Origin: Gossypium raimondii
Taxonomy: Eukaryota > Streptophyta > Magnoliopsida > Malvales > Malvaceae
DNA: 64,000 nucleotides
Direction: 5' to 3'
Assembly (NCBI RefSeq): GCF_025698545.1
Contig: NC_068571.1
Location: forward strand, 41,015,733-41,079,732
Shown here: one piece after another, positions 49,467-63,619 of the stretch
Layout of the letters: each line of letters opens with the position of its first letter
Position numbering within the stretch: the first letter of the stretch is position 1
Notes under the pieces: model-generated
What the model was told of the DNA's origin: nothing
Database searches by the model: none
Seen by the model: the letters and a program-made list of their open reading frames with translations, nothing else
Program-made: the position numbers and the translations under genes

Positions 49467-52400
49467 CTAGCCATTGACTACGAACCGCTCTCTAGATTCT
49501 TCACTCTTTATTTCAATCGCTCTATGTGTGAACACTTCAGTAACAATAAAATGTCCTTGCCATCGTGATCGAAGCTTACCTGGGAATAACTTTAACACGG
49601 AGTTATAAAGTAAAACTTTTTGTCCTACCGAAAAATGCTTCTGAGCTATTTTCTTATCGTGAAACAACTTTGTCTTGTCTTTATAAATGCGAGCATTCTC
49701 ATAGGCATCATTGTGAATTTCTTCTAACTCTTGGATGTCTAATTTCCTTGCCTTTCCTGCAGGTTCTAACTCTATTTTACATTGTCGAATGACCCAATAG
49801 GCTTTATGTTCTAATTCGACTGGAAGGTGGCAAGCTTTGCCAAAAATAAGTCGATACGAGGTCATGACAATTGGTCCCTTATACGCAGTCCGATAGGCCC
49901 AAAGAGCGTCATGTAGCCGAAGGCTCCAATCTTTTCGGTTGGGACAAACCATTTTCTCCAAAATAGTCTTGATTTCCCTATTCGAGACTTCGGCTTGACC
50001 GTTCGTTTGGGGATGGTAAGCCGTAGCTATACGGTGGTGGACTCCGTATTTTGTGAACAGTGCCTCCATGACCTTATTGCAAAAGTGGGTGCCACGGTCA
50101 CTGATTACGGCTCGAGATATGCCAAACTTGGAAAAAATAGTTCGTTTTAGAAACTCCACAGCAGTTTTGGCATTGTCATTGTGAGTAGGCTTTGCTTTTA
50201 TCCACTTAGAAATATAGTCTACTGCAAGAATTATATATACATTGCTAAATGAAGAAATAGATGGGCCCATGAAATCGATGCCCCATGCATCAAGATTTCG
50301 CATACATGAATCGGGGAAAGGGGCATTTGATTTCGTTTAATGATGTTACATGTATGTTGGCACTTATCACAAGACTTACAGAAGTTATATGCGTCTCGAA
50401 AAATTGTGGGCCAATATAGCCCACATTCTAACACCTTATGAGCAGTCTGTTTAGGGCCAAAGTGACATCCGCAAGCTTCAGCATGAAAAAAATTAAGGAT
50501 AGAAGTTACCTCAGTTTCTAGAACAGATCTTCGTATTATCTGGTCTAAACAATGTTTCCATAAGTGTGGGTCATCCCAAATGTAATATCGAGTGTCGCGT
50601 CTAAGCTTGTCCCTCACGGAACGTGCTAACTCGGTGAGTAAAGATCCTGTGGCTATAAAGTTTACTATATCTGCATACCATGTGAGACGTGCCTCGGTCA
50701 AGAATAGGCTCTCATCAGGGAATTCTTCCTTAATAGAGATGTCGTCAAAAAGTACTTTTATTCTGCTTAAGTGATCAGCCACTAAATTCTCGCATCCATT
50801 TTTGTCTCAAATCTCGATGTCAAATTCTTGGAGCAGCAAAATCCACCTAATGAGCCTCGGTTTTGCTTCTTTCTTCGCGATCAAGTACCTGAGGGTTGCA
50901 TGATCAGAAAAAATAATTACTTTAGATTCCAATAAATAAGGTCGAAATCTATCTAAAGCAAATACAACTACTAAGAGTTCTTTTTTCGTAGTGGTGCAGT
51001 TGCTCTGCGCAGCATCTAGGGTTTTCGAGGCATAACATATGACATGTGGTTCTTTGTCTATCCTTTGCCCCAACACAGCTCCTACACTGCACTCGCTGGC
51101 ATCACACATAATTTCAAACGGGTATTTCCAATCTAGCAGTTGCACTATAGGAGCGGAGACTAACTTTTGCTTGAGTGTATCAAATAGCTCCTTACATTTT
51201 GGGCCAAACTCAAATTTCTTATCCTTCTGCAACAACTCACACAGTGGTTCAGCTACCTTCGAGAAGTTCTTTATAAAGCGTCTGTAGAACCCTGCATGGC
51301 CAAGGAAAAAACGAATTTCCCTCACAGTGGAGGGATAAGGCAAAGAATTTATAATATCAATTTTGGCCTTATCGACCTCAATTCCTTTAGATGAAACAAC
51401 ATGACCCAGAATTAAACCCTTGTTTACCATAACATGACACTTTTCATAATTCAAAATAAGATTAAATTCTATGCACCTTCTTAAAATTATTGTTAGGTTT
51501 TTAAGGCATTCATAAAAACAATTCTCATATACAGTAAAATCATTCATAAAAACTTTGATAATTTTTTCCACATATTCAGAAAATATACTCACCATGCATC
51601 TCTAGAAGGTGGCCGATGTATTACAAAGACCGAATGGCATCCTTCTGTACGTAAATGTACCGAATAGGCATGTAAAAGTGGTTTTTTCTGATCCTCCGAT
51701 GCGACTGGAATTTGAAAGATACATGAGTATCCATCAAGACAACAAAAGTGAGTTTTTCCAGCTAATCGTTCAAGCATTTGATCTATAAAAGGAAGAGGGA
51801 AATGATCTTTTCTAATGTATGAGTTCAACTTCCTGTAATCAATGCAGATGCGCCACCCATTTTGTACTCGGGTAGGTACCAAGTCACCTTCAGCATTTTT
51901 CTTTACTGTCACGCTCGTTTTCTTGGGCACGACTTGTACCGGACTTACCCACCTACTGTCAGAAATAGGGTAAATTACGTTAGTGTCCAGAAGCTTGATT
52001 ATTTCTTTTTTTACTACCTCCAGCATATTCGAATTTAGCCGTCTTTGCGCCTGTCGCCTCGGTTTCATGTTTTCCTCCAAGTAGATCCTGTGTGTGCATG
52101 TCAAAGGGCTTATCCCTTTTAAGTCTCCAATGGTCCAGCCAATCGCCTCCTTATGACTTTTTAGTACATGAACCAAACTTTCATCTTCATGTGTGGAGAG
52201 TCTATTGGAGACTATGATTGGTAGAGTATTACCTTTCCCCAAAAATACATATTTCAGATGCTCAGGAAGTAGTTTCAACTCCAACTCTGGTGCTTGTATA
52301 ACAAAAGGTAACAATTTAGTGTTTGGAGATGATAACTCATTAACAAATTCAAATTTATCAAGTTCATAATTATCTCTATAAATTGACTCAAAATTCTCTT

Positions 52401-52830
52401 CCACTAAATACTCAATTATTTCGATACGATTTACGCTCAAGATTTCACTTGGATGGCTAATGGTGTCGTAGACATTAAACTTTACGATCTCCCCATCAAA
52501 CTCCATCGTGAGAGTTCCACTTCGAACGTTGATTTTAGTACTAGCCGTACTAAGGAACGGTAGACCCAGCAGGAGATCTGAAGTTCCAGGAGTGCTATCT
52601 TCCTTCATTTTGATCATATAAAAATCAGCAGGGAAAATAAGCTCGTTTATTTTTACTAGAACATCATCAATGACTCCTTCTAGATGCACAATAGACCTGT
52701 CCGCCAATTAAATGATAACACCTATTTTTGTCAAAAAACTCACGTTAAGTGATTCATAAATAGAATACGGCATTACATTTATAGAAGCCCCTAAATCACA
52801 CATAGCCTTCTTAATTCACAGATGACCTAT
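49467..52830 (-). pseudogene. Athila pol remnant: protease, RT, RNase H, integrase
   Basis: In minus-strand order: protease active-site segment CDLGAS at about 52800 and LLLGLPFLSTA at about 52560. The RT fingers and palm follow (WRICIDYRKLNSY, 51589-52707), then a frameshift. The RT active-site region (50807-51595) reads VFMNDFTVY where the family has a DD pair. RNase H begins [16 protein letters not shown] and contains [11 protein letters not shown] stop follows RNase H. The integrase zinc-binding part is at 50231-50782 (CDKCQ) and the core at 49467-50303 (WGIDFMGP, VISDRGTHF, NGQAEVSNREIKTILE). At least two frame breaks and one catalytic change make it inactive. Confidence 0.92.
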
Positions 52831-53375
52831 TTTGCATGGTATTGCAAACATGCCCCTATCGGCATTTTCCGCTGTAACACTACGGATACATTCTCACAAA
52901 CATTCACCTTTTCATTACCTGTTAATTTTCGCTTGTTGGTGCAAAGCTATTTAAGAAATTTAGCATACCGCAATATTTGCTTGATGACGTCCAACAGTGG
53001 AATATTGATCTCGACATTCCTAAATGTTTCGAGGATTTTCTTGTCCTCTTTACCTCTTCGACACTGGTTGAATCATTCTAAAAATAGAGGTTGAATTTTA
53101 GGCAGTGAAGGCTTCGGTCGTACCTGTTCGTATTTCTCGGGTTTTTCTTGGGCCATTTCTTTGCCAAGACTTTTGTCAAGAATCAGTTCCAGTACCTTTT
53201 CACTTCGCAACATCACTGCATTTGCATTTTCTCTAGGGTTTGGTTCTGTTTGTGACGGCAACTTTCCTTGAGAGGTCAATTTCTCGATCGGTGTGGTTAA
53301 CTCTCTGATGGACGCCTCGGTTTTCTATTGAAAATCCTTCACCTCTTTTTGGAAATTAAAAGTTTGCTGTTGGAT

Positions 53376-54595
53376 TTACTGTTGAAAATCAAGAACATTA
53401 GCTGCTAACTTATTGACCATGGTTTCTAAAGAATTACCTGAACCTTGCGGCTGTTGCGGAAACCGATTTTGGTATGGCTGGTTATTTCGTGGGTTGGCCC
53501 CATAACTTAAGTTAGGATGGTCCTTCCACCCTGGGTTGTAAGTATTAGTGTAGGGGTCGTATCGCCTTTGTGGCGGCCCAGGGAAATTTCTCACAGTATC
53601 CAGATGGGCCATGGTATCATCATACAAACTGGGACATGTATCAGTTGTATGATCAAGTGTAGCACATATTCTGCATAACCAGGATACCTTCGTTTTTTCT
53701 ACAATAACAGAGTTCATCATATTAGTAAGTCTATCAACTTTATCTTCTAAGGTTGAATTACTTAGCTGGTGAACCCTTCTAGTGGGTTCAGTATTAGCTC
53801 GGAACTGCTGAGAATTTGTAGCCATCGTGGAGATCAAGTCTCTCGCTTGTTGGAGAGTCATGTTGACCAATGTTCCTCCACTAGCAGCGTCTACCATATT
53901 CATCTCCATGGGCTTCAAACCTTCATAAAAATATTGGAGGAGAGATTGCTCTGTTATACCATGTTGTGGGCAGCTTGCATATAACTTCTTAAACCGCTCC
54001 CAATAATCGTAAAGGAACTCAGCTTCTTTTTGCCTTATTCCAAAGATCTCTCTTCTTAGCTCAGCTGCTCGAGACGCTAGAAAAAACCTGTTTAGAAACA
54101 AACGAGATAGATCAGCCCAAGTTGTAATAGATCTAGGGGGTAAATAAAATAATCATTCCTTAGCGGAATCTGTTAGGGAGAAAGGGAAATCACGCTATTT
54201 AATCTGATCCTCAGTTACCCCATGAGGTTTCATGCTAAGACAAGCCATATGAAACCCTTTCAGATGCTTGTGGGGATTTTCATTTTGCAACCCATAAAAA
54301 GTTGGCAGTAACTGGATTAAACCTGACTTCAACTCAAAATCAGTATCCACAGTAGGATACGCGATGCACAATGGTGGTTGTTCTGTTGAGCTTGACCGAT
54401 TCTTAGAATCGTTTGAGCCATTGATTGGTGTGCTAGATTCGGGTTTTCGTTAACCCTAGCGTTAAGCACTTCTTCTGGTGAGTCGACTTCTACTTTTTGA
54501 CTTTCAAGTGTTCGAGTAGGGTTTTCGTTAACCCTAAACTCAGCTTCGTCGTCGACTTCGATTTCTAGAGGTGCGTTACTTTGAGTTCTAACCAC
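53376..54595 (-). pseudogene. Athila gag remnant
   Basis: Begins MVRTQSNAPLEIEVDDEAEF at 54595. The retrotrans-gag domain (ELRREIFGIRQKE, YFYEGLKPMEMNMVDAASGG) is followed by a CCHC zinc knuckle, CRICATLDHTTDTC, then a Gln/Pro/Asn-rich tail. In-frame stops near 54195 and 54150 interrupt it between the N-terminal part and the gag domain. The protein would form the capsid-like particle and bind element RNA. Confidence 0.9.
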
Positions 54596-54730
54596 CGCTG
54601 ACTACTTTTTCTATAACTTTGTCTCCTTGCGATTGGCTCTAGAAGTCTTCTCAATTTCTGAATCGAAAGCAAGAGTACCTGGAGCAGATCTGCTCATAAG
54701 AAACAAAAAACAAGATTAGTACGTTGCCAG

Positions 54731-54748
54731 TCCCCGGCAACGGTGCCA
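54731..54748 (-). other. Primer-binding site (tRNA-Asp)
   Basis: On the minus strand TGGCACCGTTGCCGGGGA, eight bases past the 5' LTR end. It is complementary to the 3' end of plant tRNA-Asp with one mismatch (TGGCGCC in the usual form). This is the standard Athila primer site. Confidence 0.85.
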
Positions 54749-54756
54749 AAATTTGA

Positions 54757-56078
54757 TGTAGTCGTTGAAAGCACCAAAAATATCCTATCCCTAATAAATA
54801 ATGAAAAAGAATAGTAAAATGAAAGTAGGATCAAATCTTAAGGGACTGGATTTGCACAATATCTTGTTCCGTGAAATCCCGGCAGAATCTTGCCCAAGAA
54901 AACCTGCGTGCCTGGAAAAAAATAAAAATAACAGAATTAAAGGTTTGGATCTGTAAATGAAAAATAAAATAAAAATAGAATTAAGAATTTTGAATAGAAA
55001 ATTCGAAAAATTAAAAATAGAGTTGAGAGAAAGGAAATTCTTATGGGAGATTCCAGCCTCTAGTTGTCTCGTTCCACCTTGGGTTCTATCCTCAGCTTTT
55101 AGATGATCCTTCCCAAACCGCATATAGTGGAAGAGGACGCCTACGACCACCAGTTTCAAGAATTTAGACTTACGATTTAATGGAACCTGACTCTAGCCAA
55201 CAATCGTTTCTATGGAATCGTCTTATGCTAGATCAACGCTTCTCAATGGCGAATCCCAAGCCATTTTGTCTCTTAAGCTCGCCAACCTCTGACGCAGTAA
55301 GCTAACGAACCGACTGTGCAACCTTCCCAAAACATACAAAGCGGCCGCCTTTGTATACGTTGAAAAGCTTACTTTTTAAGGGACATGGACGGAAGTGTCA
55401 GCCCCGTAGTGCGGAGAAACGATGAATACTCAACGAGAGGCTAAGTACGGACTCTAAGCCTCAAGAACCCTTTTTGGGAAATATCGACAACTTTCGGCTA
55501 AATGGATTTAGTGGCTCATGATTGTGGTGGAAAAGAAAATAAATATAATAAAAATGGAGATTTTATTGAAAGGAACTATGAGAAGAACAAAAGCCTAAAC
55601 TTTTGGGGAGAGAGTGTTTACAGAAAAAGATCGATCTCTTTTGAGTCACTTCAGCCCCTATTTTTAGTGCTAGGGGAGACAGTCTAATCCTACTTAAATT
55701 CCCAAAAGATAAATACATTTAATTGAATTTAAATAAAGATAAATAAAATAAAATCTTAAAATTAAATAATACTTAATAATTATATTAATATTAATTATCC
55801 TAATATAATTAAAATAGAGTCTAATAGAATAAATCTCTTCTTTTTGCATTTCAACTCTTGTGTCCTCCATGCTTGCACTTTTGGCACCAAATTTTTTCCT
55901 TGTGTCGCACATTGGCCTATTATATCTCTAAATTCACGCTTTTGGCCATTAATTTTACTTTTGCCTCAAATTTAGTCCCTATTAGATAAAAGATCATAAA
56001 TAGCTCAAATTAGCAGGATCATACTCAGAATAAATACATAATTAATACATAAAAATACGTTATTCTAGAGTGTTATCA
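54757..56078 (-). repeat. 5' LTR of the Athila element, full length
   Basis: 1,322 bp, plus-strand ends TGTAGTCG and GTTATCA. It pairs with 46678-47910 and has visible substitutions against it, so insertion was not recent. Confidence 0.88.
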
Positions 56079-56083
56079 ACTAC

Positions 56084-56645
56084 ATGTCGGGGAGTGCTAG
56101 GCACCCCATTTGTCGGTTATACCGACCAGTGCTAGGCACATCTATTTGTTAGTTTTACCGGCCAGGGCAGGGCAAGAAAAGAATAAGAAGAAAGAAAATG
56201 GATCAAATATAGTAAAAAAAAAAAAAGAGTTTAACTTAGATTAGAATTTATCCTAAAAATTCACTTTTTAAGCATCCAATAGTATCATGTCGCACCATAT
56301 TTTTTTAGAGTACATGAAGAATATAATACATCAAGAAGCATTAAATTAACTAGTATTACTATTTTTAACTCTAAAATTAATAAATTAATCTATTTTTAAA
56401 TAAAATCCTAAAACTCTAAACTTTAGATCCTAATGTCACCCTTTTCATAAAATCATAAATTTTAAAATTCTAAATTTTTAATCCGACTAGTCCATAACCA
56501 TTGCATTACTATGATGACTTGTTAAATTTATTTAATTAGGGTTAAGATGTTATTAAGAAAAATTGATGGAAGGGACACATTTTGATTGAAGTCTAAATGT
56601 ATAGTAGAATCCTAATTTATTTTAGTTATTAAAATTTAAATTACG
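56084..56645. other. Short LTR continuation and unique AT-rich DNA upstream of RPS15A
   Basis: 56084-56174 continues the interrupted LTR (GTCGGGGAGTGCTAGGCACC). Homology to the other unit stops after CAGGGCA. The rest is AT-rich with no gene. Confidence 0.7.
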
Positions 56646-57877
<1,232 letters not shown>

Positions 57878-58798
57878 GGCAAATTTCTTAGATTTTTCAT
57901 TTTTGTTTGAAGTTTCTCTTCATCTAGAACCTCTGTTGGTACCGATTTCAATTCATATTTAGGGGATTACGAGGTTTTGGTTCGTTTGCCTTTTTGTCGT
58001 CTGATAGTTTGAAGTTGGCCCGTTAAGGTTTCTGTACCCAGTTTTTTCACAATTTTATAACTTTGCATATTATCCTTTTTCTTTTTCTCATGATTTGGTT
58101 GATGATTATTATATTTCAAGGCGTAATGGTATACTGGAGAACTATTGAGAATGATTAAGGTTTACATCTCCTTGTACTTTTGGACTTTTGTTCCTCCACT
58201 TTTATTTTATGTCTTGTTTGGTAACTTGAAAATTTGCATTCGGATTTTATTTAATGTGGAAATGGTGAGAATGAAATGCATATATGTTAAAAATGTATAA
58301 AAACATGGATTTGTCAAATCCAAAATTGTTTTAAGGATTTCAAAATCATTTCTAACTAAGTCTCCAAGGGTTTAAGAAAGTATTATTTTTTAAAGATTTT
58401 TATAATTTTAAATCATTAATAATTAGAATAATGGCGAGTTCATCATGGGTAAACGTTGAGGGCAAAATATATTGAATATTTTAGAAATAACGTCAACTTA
58501 ATAGGATATGTAAAATATTAAGAATTAAATTTGTTATCATACTAATCAAAATAAAGTTACATCAGTATTCTTTTTTGTGACTAAATACATTTTAATAACA
58601 AAGTGACTAGAATTGAAAATTCACTTATCCGGAGTGACAAAATTAACAAAACAGAAAAATTACCTTTAAATAATTTACCTTGAGTAACTATTTAAATGAT
58701 TTACCTTTATGTTTTTATGTTAACCATACCAAAAATGTATCAAGTTGGTCATTATTCTTAATATTTAAAATTTTATAATTATAAAATATTATAAAATT
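57878..58798 (+). other. RPS15A 3' flank
   Basis: Non-coding. The first 350 bp (to about 58230) are likely the 3' UTR and downstream sequence, also present at 42704-43619. Nothing else is recognised. Confidence 0.5.
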
Positions 58799-59240
58799 AT
58801 AGAAATTATCAAAAACCGAACAAATTACATACCTCAATCAAGCAAAATGAGTGCCGAACCTAGCTTGCTCTTTTTCTTTTTTTCTTTTGTAGTTTCGGCA
58901 ATAGAAAGATGAACATGCAAGTATTTTACCTATGTTTTATTATAATAACATATTTTTTTTTCTAATTTTACAAAACTAACCTTTATAATTTAATATGAAA
59001 ACCATATATTATAAACCCAAAACTGTCCACTCAAATAACCAAGGGTCAAATAACCACTTAAGGGCTTCATAATTAATTAATTGTAGCAAATAAACACTTA
59101 AACAATTAGTATGCCACTATTGTATTTTACACGATTAAGTCCTTTTATCAAATTAACTATCCAATCGGTAAAATTTTATGAGTTCGAATTTGTGGTCCCG
59201 AAAGCACTGTTCCGACTAGGGTCTAAACCGAGCTGTTACA
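58799..59240 (-). repeat. Left-truncated copy of the 39043-41424 solo LTR
   Basis: Same truncation point as 43620-44050. Ends GAGCTGTTACA before GAAACCACC. Confidence 0.8.
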
Positions 59241-60787
59241 GAAACCACCATTTTCAACACCGCTAAAAAACGGGTTGTTACAACCTATGTATCCAAGTCC
59301 TTTTACTAGGGTTCATCAGGCGAAATGGTTTAGATGAAATTGAGATTCTAAAATGGGATGAAACGAACTTCGCATCCAAATTGAAAGTCATTGAATGAAT
59401 TGATCATGAAAAATTGATTGAAGTGATACCTTTGACATGTATATAATTGTATTATTTCTTGATTGAACGAGTTTATAAGACAAGTTACATAAATGTGACA
59501 TGGATTGGCATGTTAAGTGATTGTAGGATTAAATGATCTTGATTGTAAGTTAATGCTCACCTTGTTGGTGTTTTGATTGCCATGTTTAGCTAAAGTTATT
59601 CTAAGCTAAGGTAGCTTATAATGATTAGGTAAAAAAATAATGAAGTATTGTATTATACTTATGAACTTACTAAGCATCCTATATGCTTACCTTTTTTGTT
59701 TCATGTCCCCAGAGATCGTCACCTTACGAACTTGTCAAGTCGGATCGTCTCAAGCTCACACTATCACCGAATCGATAGTTATGCGATCATTTTGAATCTA
59801 GAGTTGTGCACGTATATAAGTGTCTTGATGTGTGCCTTAAGTGTTTACTACTTGACTATTATGACATAACCAATTTATAAAATGTGTTGCCTTTGTGATT
59901 TTATACATATATGGTGTTGGATATATATATTGTGCAAGAATAAGTGATGATATATAATCAAAACATATGTTTGGTATGTGGAATGATATAGATTAGGGTA
60001 GAAAAGGGTAGCTTGGATAATGAATGATTGAGTTGGATGTATATTTGTAATTGATACCTAGAAATATTATTGAAATGTGTGACTTATACTTAGTTTTTGA
60101 AGTTCATGTTGAAGACCTATAAGTCATTGATGTGTATAATGTGCATATCTATATGTTTTTGAAGTGGAATGACATGCTTCAATTTGGTATGGCATAGGTA
60201 AAAATTGGTATTTGGCATGTAATGTTGTAAATTGGTTTTGAATAAATTGAGATCATGTTTGAGTTGGATTTAGTTGGAATTGGTTGGGTGACTTGTTGAC
60301 ATGAAATGGTATGATTTTTGCTTTGTTTTAATGGTTTAAGATGTTGAGAATCAATCAAGGTAGCTTTGCATATCTTGGATTGAAACCAAATTGTATTTTT
60401 GGCTAAAACAGGGTCACATCTCGACGATCAACATCCCTCGTCGCAACGTCGGCCAACAGTAAGTGATGTCACGATGTCGAAATGCATGAAGTCACTACAT
60501 GACTTACTGAGTTGGCGACGTCACGATGTAGAAATAGTGAAGTCACGACATCGGTCTTGAAATTTCAAAATTTTACAATTTGGTCCTAATTCATGTACGA
60601 TCTAATAAAAGAGCTTTCGTAAGCTTGTGTGGAACTTAGAAATGATTGTAATATTATATTTAGAATGTGAATACTTGTTTGCATATGTTATTGGTCAGAT
60701 GTTGTCAAATTGTCTGAAGTTACTCCGGTAAAGATTGTAGCATCCTATAGCCCGAATTCGTTGACCGGGTCAGGCGAGGGTGTTACA
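59241..60787 (+). repeat. Ty3/gypsy LTR remnant, second full copy
   Basis: Copy of 44051-45597, ending GGGTGTTACA. It contains the GTCACGATGT motif cluster at about 60465-60550. Confidence 0.65.
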
Positions 60788-60957
60788 ATAGTAACTATTA
60801 AAATTCATCAAATAAAAATTAAAAACCAAATTAAATCACCTCCATTGAATTGTGTTTGATAAATTAAACACACAATTAAACAAATTCATAATTAACACTA
60901 AATTCATTCTATTAACAGGACTATGAAAAATTCAAACCTATTGATATTGACAATTAA

Positions 60958-63344
60958 TGTAACATCCTGAAAGTCAGTAGTGTCGAAAATTGTATTTTCA
61001 GGGCTCTGCTTTCGTAAATCGAACTCATAAATATTTTTATTTAATATTTACGAAAATGCGTTGGAAGTGAATTGAATTTCGAGCAAGTAATTTCGATGAA
61101 ATAATGTTTAATTAGAGTACAGTGGCTAAATCAAAAAAGGGTCAAAAGTCTAATTATTAATGAAATATAATTATAATGGTGGTCGACTAAGATTTATAGT
61201 ACATGTTATACATATGTTAAAACTTACGTTATTATTAAAATAAAATAAAAACAAAAAGGTTAGTGGATTGAAATAGAATGTGACTATTCTCTTTTCAAAT
61301 TTTCTTCTTCTTTCGAAACAAGAAGGAACATGGAGAAGAAGAAATGCACGACTAGGGTTCTTAGATTTCAAGCTCAAATTGCTAACGTCGATTCGAAATC
61401 CGCGAGAAATAAAGGGAAAGACAAGATTGTCGACGAGTAGCTCGGAGTATACAGTTTGTGTTTCTATAATCCAAACTATTTCAATTGCTGTATTTGTACA
61501 TTACATGGCATGGTAAGCTACAAGTTTAGTGTGATATATTGAAGTGGTTGAATTGAATATTTGTGCTATATATCGAATTGAATATTATTTGAAATGTGAA
61601 ATTGTTTTTAATTGGAAATAAAATATGTTACTATGTGCATATATATACATGTATGTGATTGAATTATTGGATTGATGAAATTGTGTGATGGAATTGAGGA
61701 ATTGGTTTATGAATTGAACCGAGAAATATGTTACCCTATTAACTGTTTGGGCAGGGTTAGGTATAATTGGCATGCCATAGGACATGAAGAGTTCAGGGTT
61801 TTATGACTACATGTCGGGGAGTGCTAGGCACCCCATTTGTCGGTTATACCGACCAGTGCTAGGCACATCTATTTGTTAGTTTTACCGGCCAGGGCAGGGC
61901 ACAATTCTTTTCTACGGATTTATCCGTTAGGCACTGGATGCCAAACATCGGCGTGTTGGTTGGATCCGCATATCCGTATATCCGCATATCCGCATATCCG
62001 AGTCTGAGTTATGTTAATAGTGGAAAATAAAAAGGAAATGTGCAATTGAAAATAGAAATAGAAATCAGAATTATGGTATGTGAAATGCTGGAAATAGAAA
62101 TGGTTGTGAACTTGGGATGTTTATATAATAAATGTATGAAATGAATGTGTGATGGTTTCTGAAATACTCATGTTTAAATGGATTAATGAAGTTATAAAAG
62201 GAGAATGAAGAGCTATATGTTTCTTTGCACTTTTCTTTTTGCATTTTAATCTTATAAATGAATGTTTTGAATTATGTTAGTTATTCGGATAATAGAACCA
62301 CCCTTGAGTTGTACTCAGCGTACGATTTATTTTTCTCATGCGCAGGTTAGGTACTTATCGATACGATTGTCAATTCAACATCCAGCAGTAATCCCGAACT
62401 CAATTGTGGTGAATGCTTCTTTTTGGTCTTGGCATGTACCTAGGATATTTAAGGTTTAAAATGGCCATTTTGTATTTACTTAGCCGTTTGAGATTTGTGT
62501 AAATATGTATAATTGTGATGACAATGGTTATATGGTTGATAATTTGATGAGTTGCTTTGGTTATGTGTTTAATGTTTCCTTGGTTAGGAAAATAGCATGT
62601 TAGGCATTGTGTTTTGGTTAATGCTTAGTTTTGTCGGTGAAGGATATGCTTAGATTATATTAGAAAATGTTTGATAAGTTGGCGCTTAAATATGTTGTGT
62701 TGAAGGATTGGATATGTGTATGTATAGTGTGAAAATTTGAGGTAACAGTGAAGGTATATCGGCATGAATGAATTTGGTAAATTGGCTAGTCTTGAATTGT
62801 TGATTGAGGAGCCTATTTGTGGCATATAAGTTTGACACTTAGGATGATGGTTTTAATTGATGTTTTGGAGTTGATTTGAGTGCTTTTTGAGCAGGTTAAA
62901 ATTTGGTTCAATGGTAGCTTGTGGTGTATGTGTTTTTAGATAATTTGCATGCTTTGAAAGACCTATTTCCAGGTACACATGGCCTGAGACATGGCTTGGC
63001 ACATGATCGTGTGTCACACACGAGCTAGTGGCACGACCGTGTGGTTTGAAAATTCTTAATGAATTTGGTGCACATGAGTACAGTGAGTTACACGGTTTGC
63101 TCACACGATCGTATGACTCATGTTTTAAGTTTTTTTTTCCATATTTTATTTCAAACTAATCCCTGTTTGTTTCCAACTGATATTTAAGGTCCCATAAGCT
63201 CAATTTAAGGCCCATTTTATACGAATGATACGGCTAATGACTGGATATTGATTTTGAATTGTTTTTAGTTGCTATCGGATTTGTAAATCGTTGTAATATC
63301 ACGTGGCCCTATTTTGATGACGGAGATGGGTTAAGGGTGTTATA
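60958..63344 (+). mobile_element. Solo LTR, 2,387 bp, Ty3/gypsy type, with target-site duplication ATTAA
   Basis: Begins TGTAACATCC and ends GGGTGTTATA; the usual ACA end has mutated to ATA. Flanked by ATTAA at 60953-60957 and 63345-63349. It contains GTGCTAGGCAC and CGGTTATACCG phrases, a CATATCCG tandem array and, near its 3' part, ACTCAGCGTACGA, all typical of long Ty3/gypsy LTRs. No internal domain. The same insertion with the same left flank occurs at 45768. Confidence 0.87.
61969..62000. repeat. Four 8-bp tandem repeats (CATATCCG)
   Basis: Four consecutive units CATATCCG, TATATCCG, CATATCCG, CATATCCG inside the solo LTR. Confidence 0.85.
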
Positions 63345-63349
63345 ATTAA

Positions 63350-63619
63350 CTTCCCTAAAAATTCGAATTAAACACTAAAAAGTTATTACCTTTAGGTGTA
63401 CCAAATTGGACAAAAAAAGAAGAAGCACAAGTACCCCCTTAAAAGAATATCAAACTCGAGTGCCAAATGATATATTAAACCAAAAAAATAAGTATAATTA
63501 TCCTAAACATGAGTTATTCTCTTCTTCTTCCTTCCATTCTTTTAGATTTTAATTTACTTTAGTTTTAACTTTAGTTTCACCACCATGAAATGAAGCTCTT
63601 TTCATTCAAACACAATCCC
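63350..63619. other. Spacer between the solo LTR and the third RPS15A copy
   Basis: AT-rich with no recognised feature. It is not shared with the corresponding place upstream of the second copy. Confidence 0.4.

Larger units (their letters stand above)
46678..56078 (-). mobile_element. Athila-type Ty3/gypsy LTR retrotransposon, 9,401 bp, broken
   Basis: Read on the minus strand: 5' LTR (56078-54757), primer site complementary to tRNA-Asp, gag, protease, reverse transcriptase, RNase H, integrase, a long non-coding 3' region, polypurine tract and 3' LTR (47910-46678). The target-site duplication ACTAC is at 46673-46677 and 56079-56083. The empty site is visible at 61806-61810 in the duplicate unit. 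gag and pol are broken by stops and frameshifts, and a catalytic residue of RT is changed, so it cannot move on its own. The gag and protease style and the tRNA-Asp primer are those of the Athila lineage. Confidence 0.93.

Noticed and set aside
46678-56078. An active or env-bearing retrovirus-like element
   Set aside because: gag and pol carry stops, frame breaks and a changed catalytic residue, and no env-like frame is recognisable.
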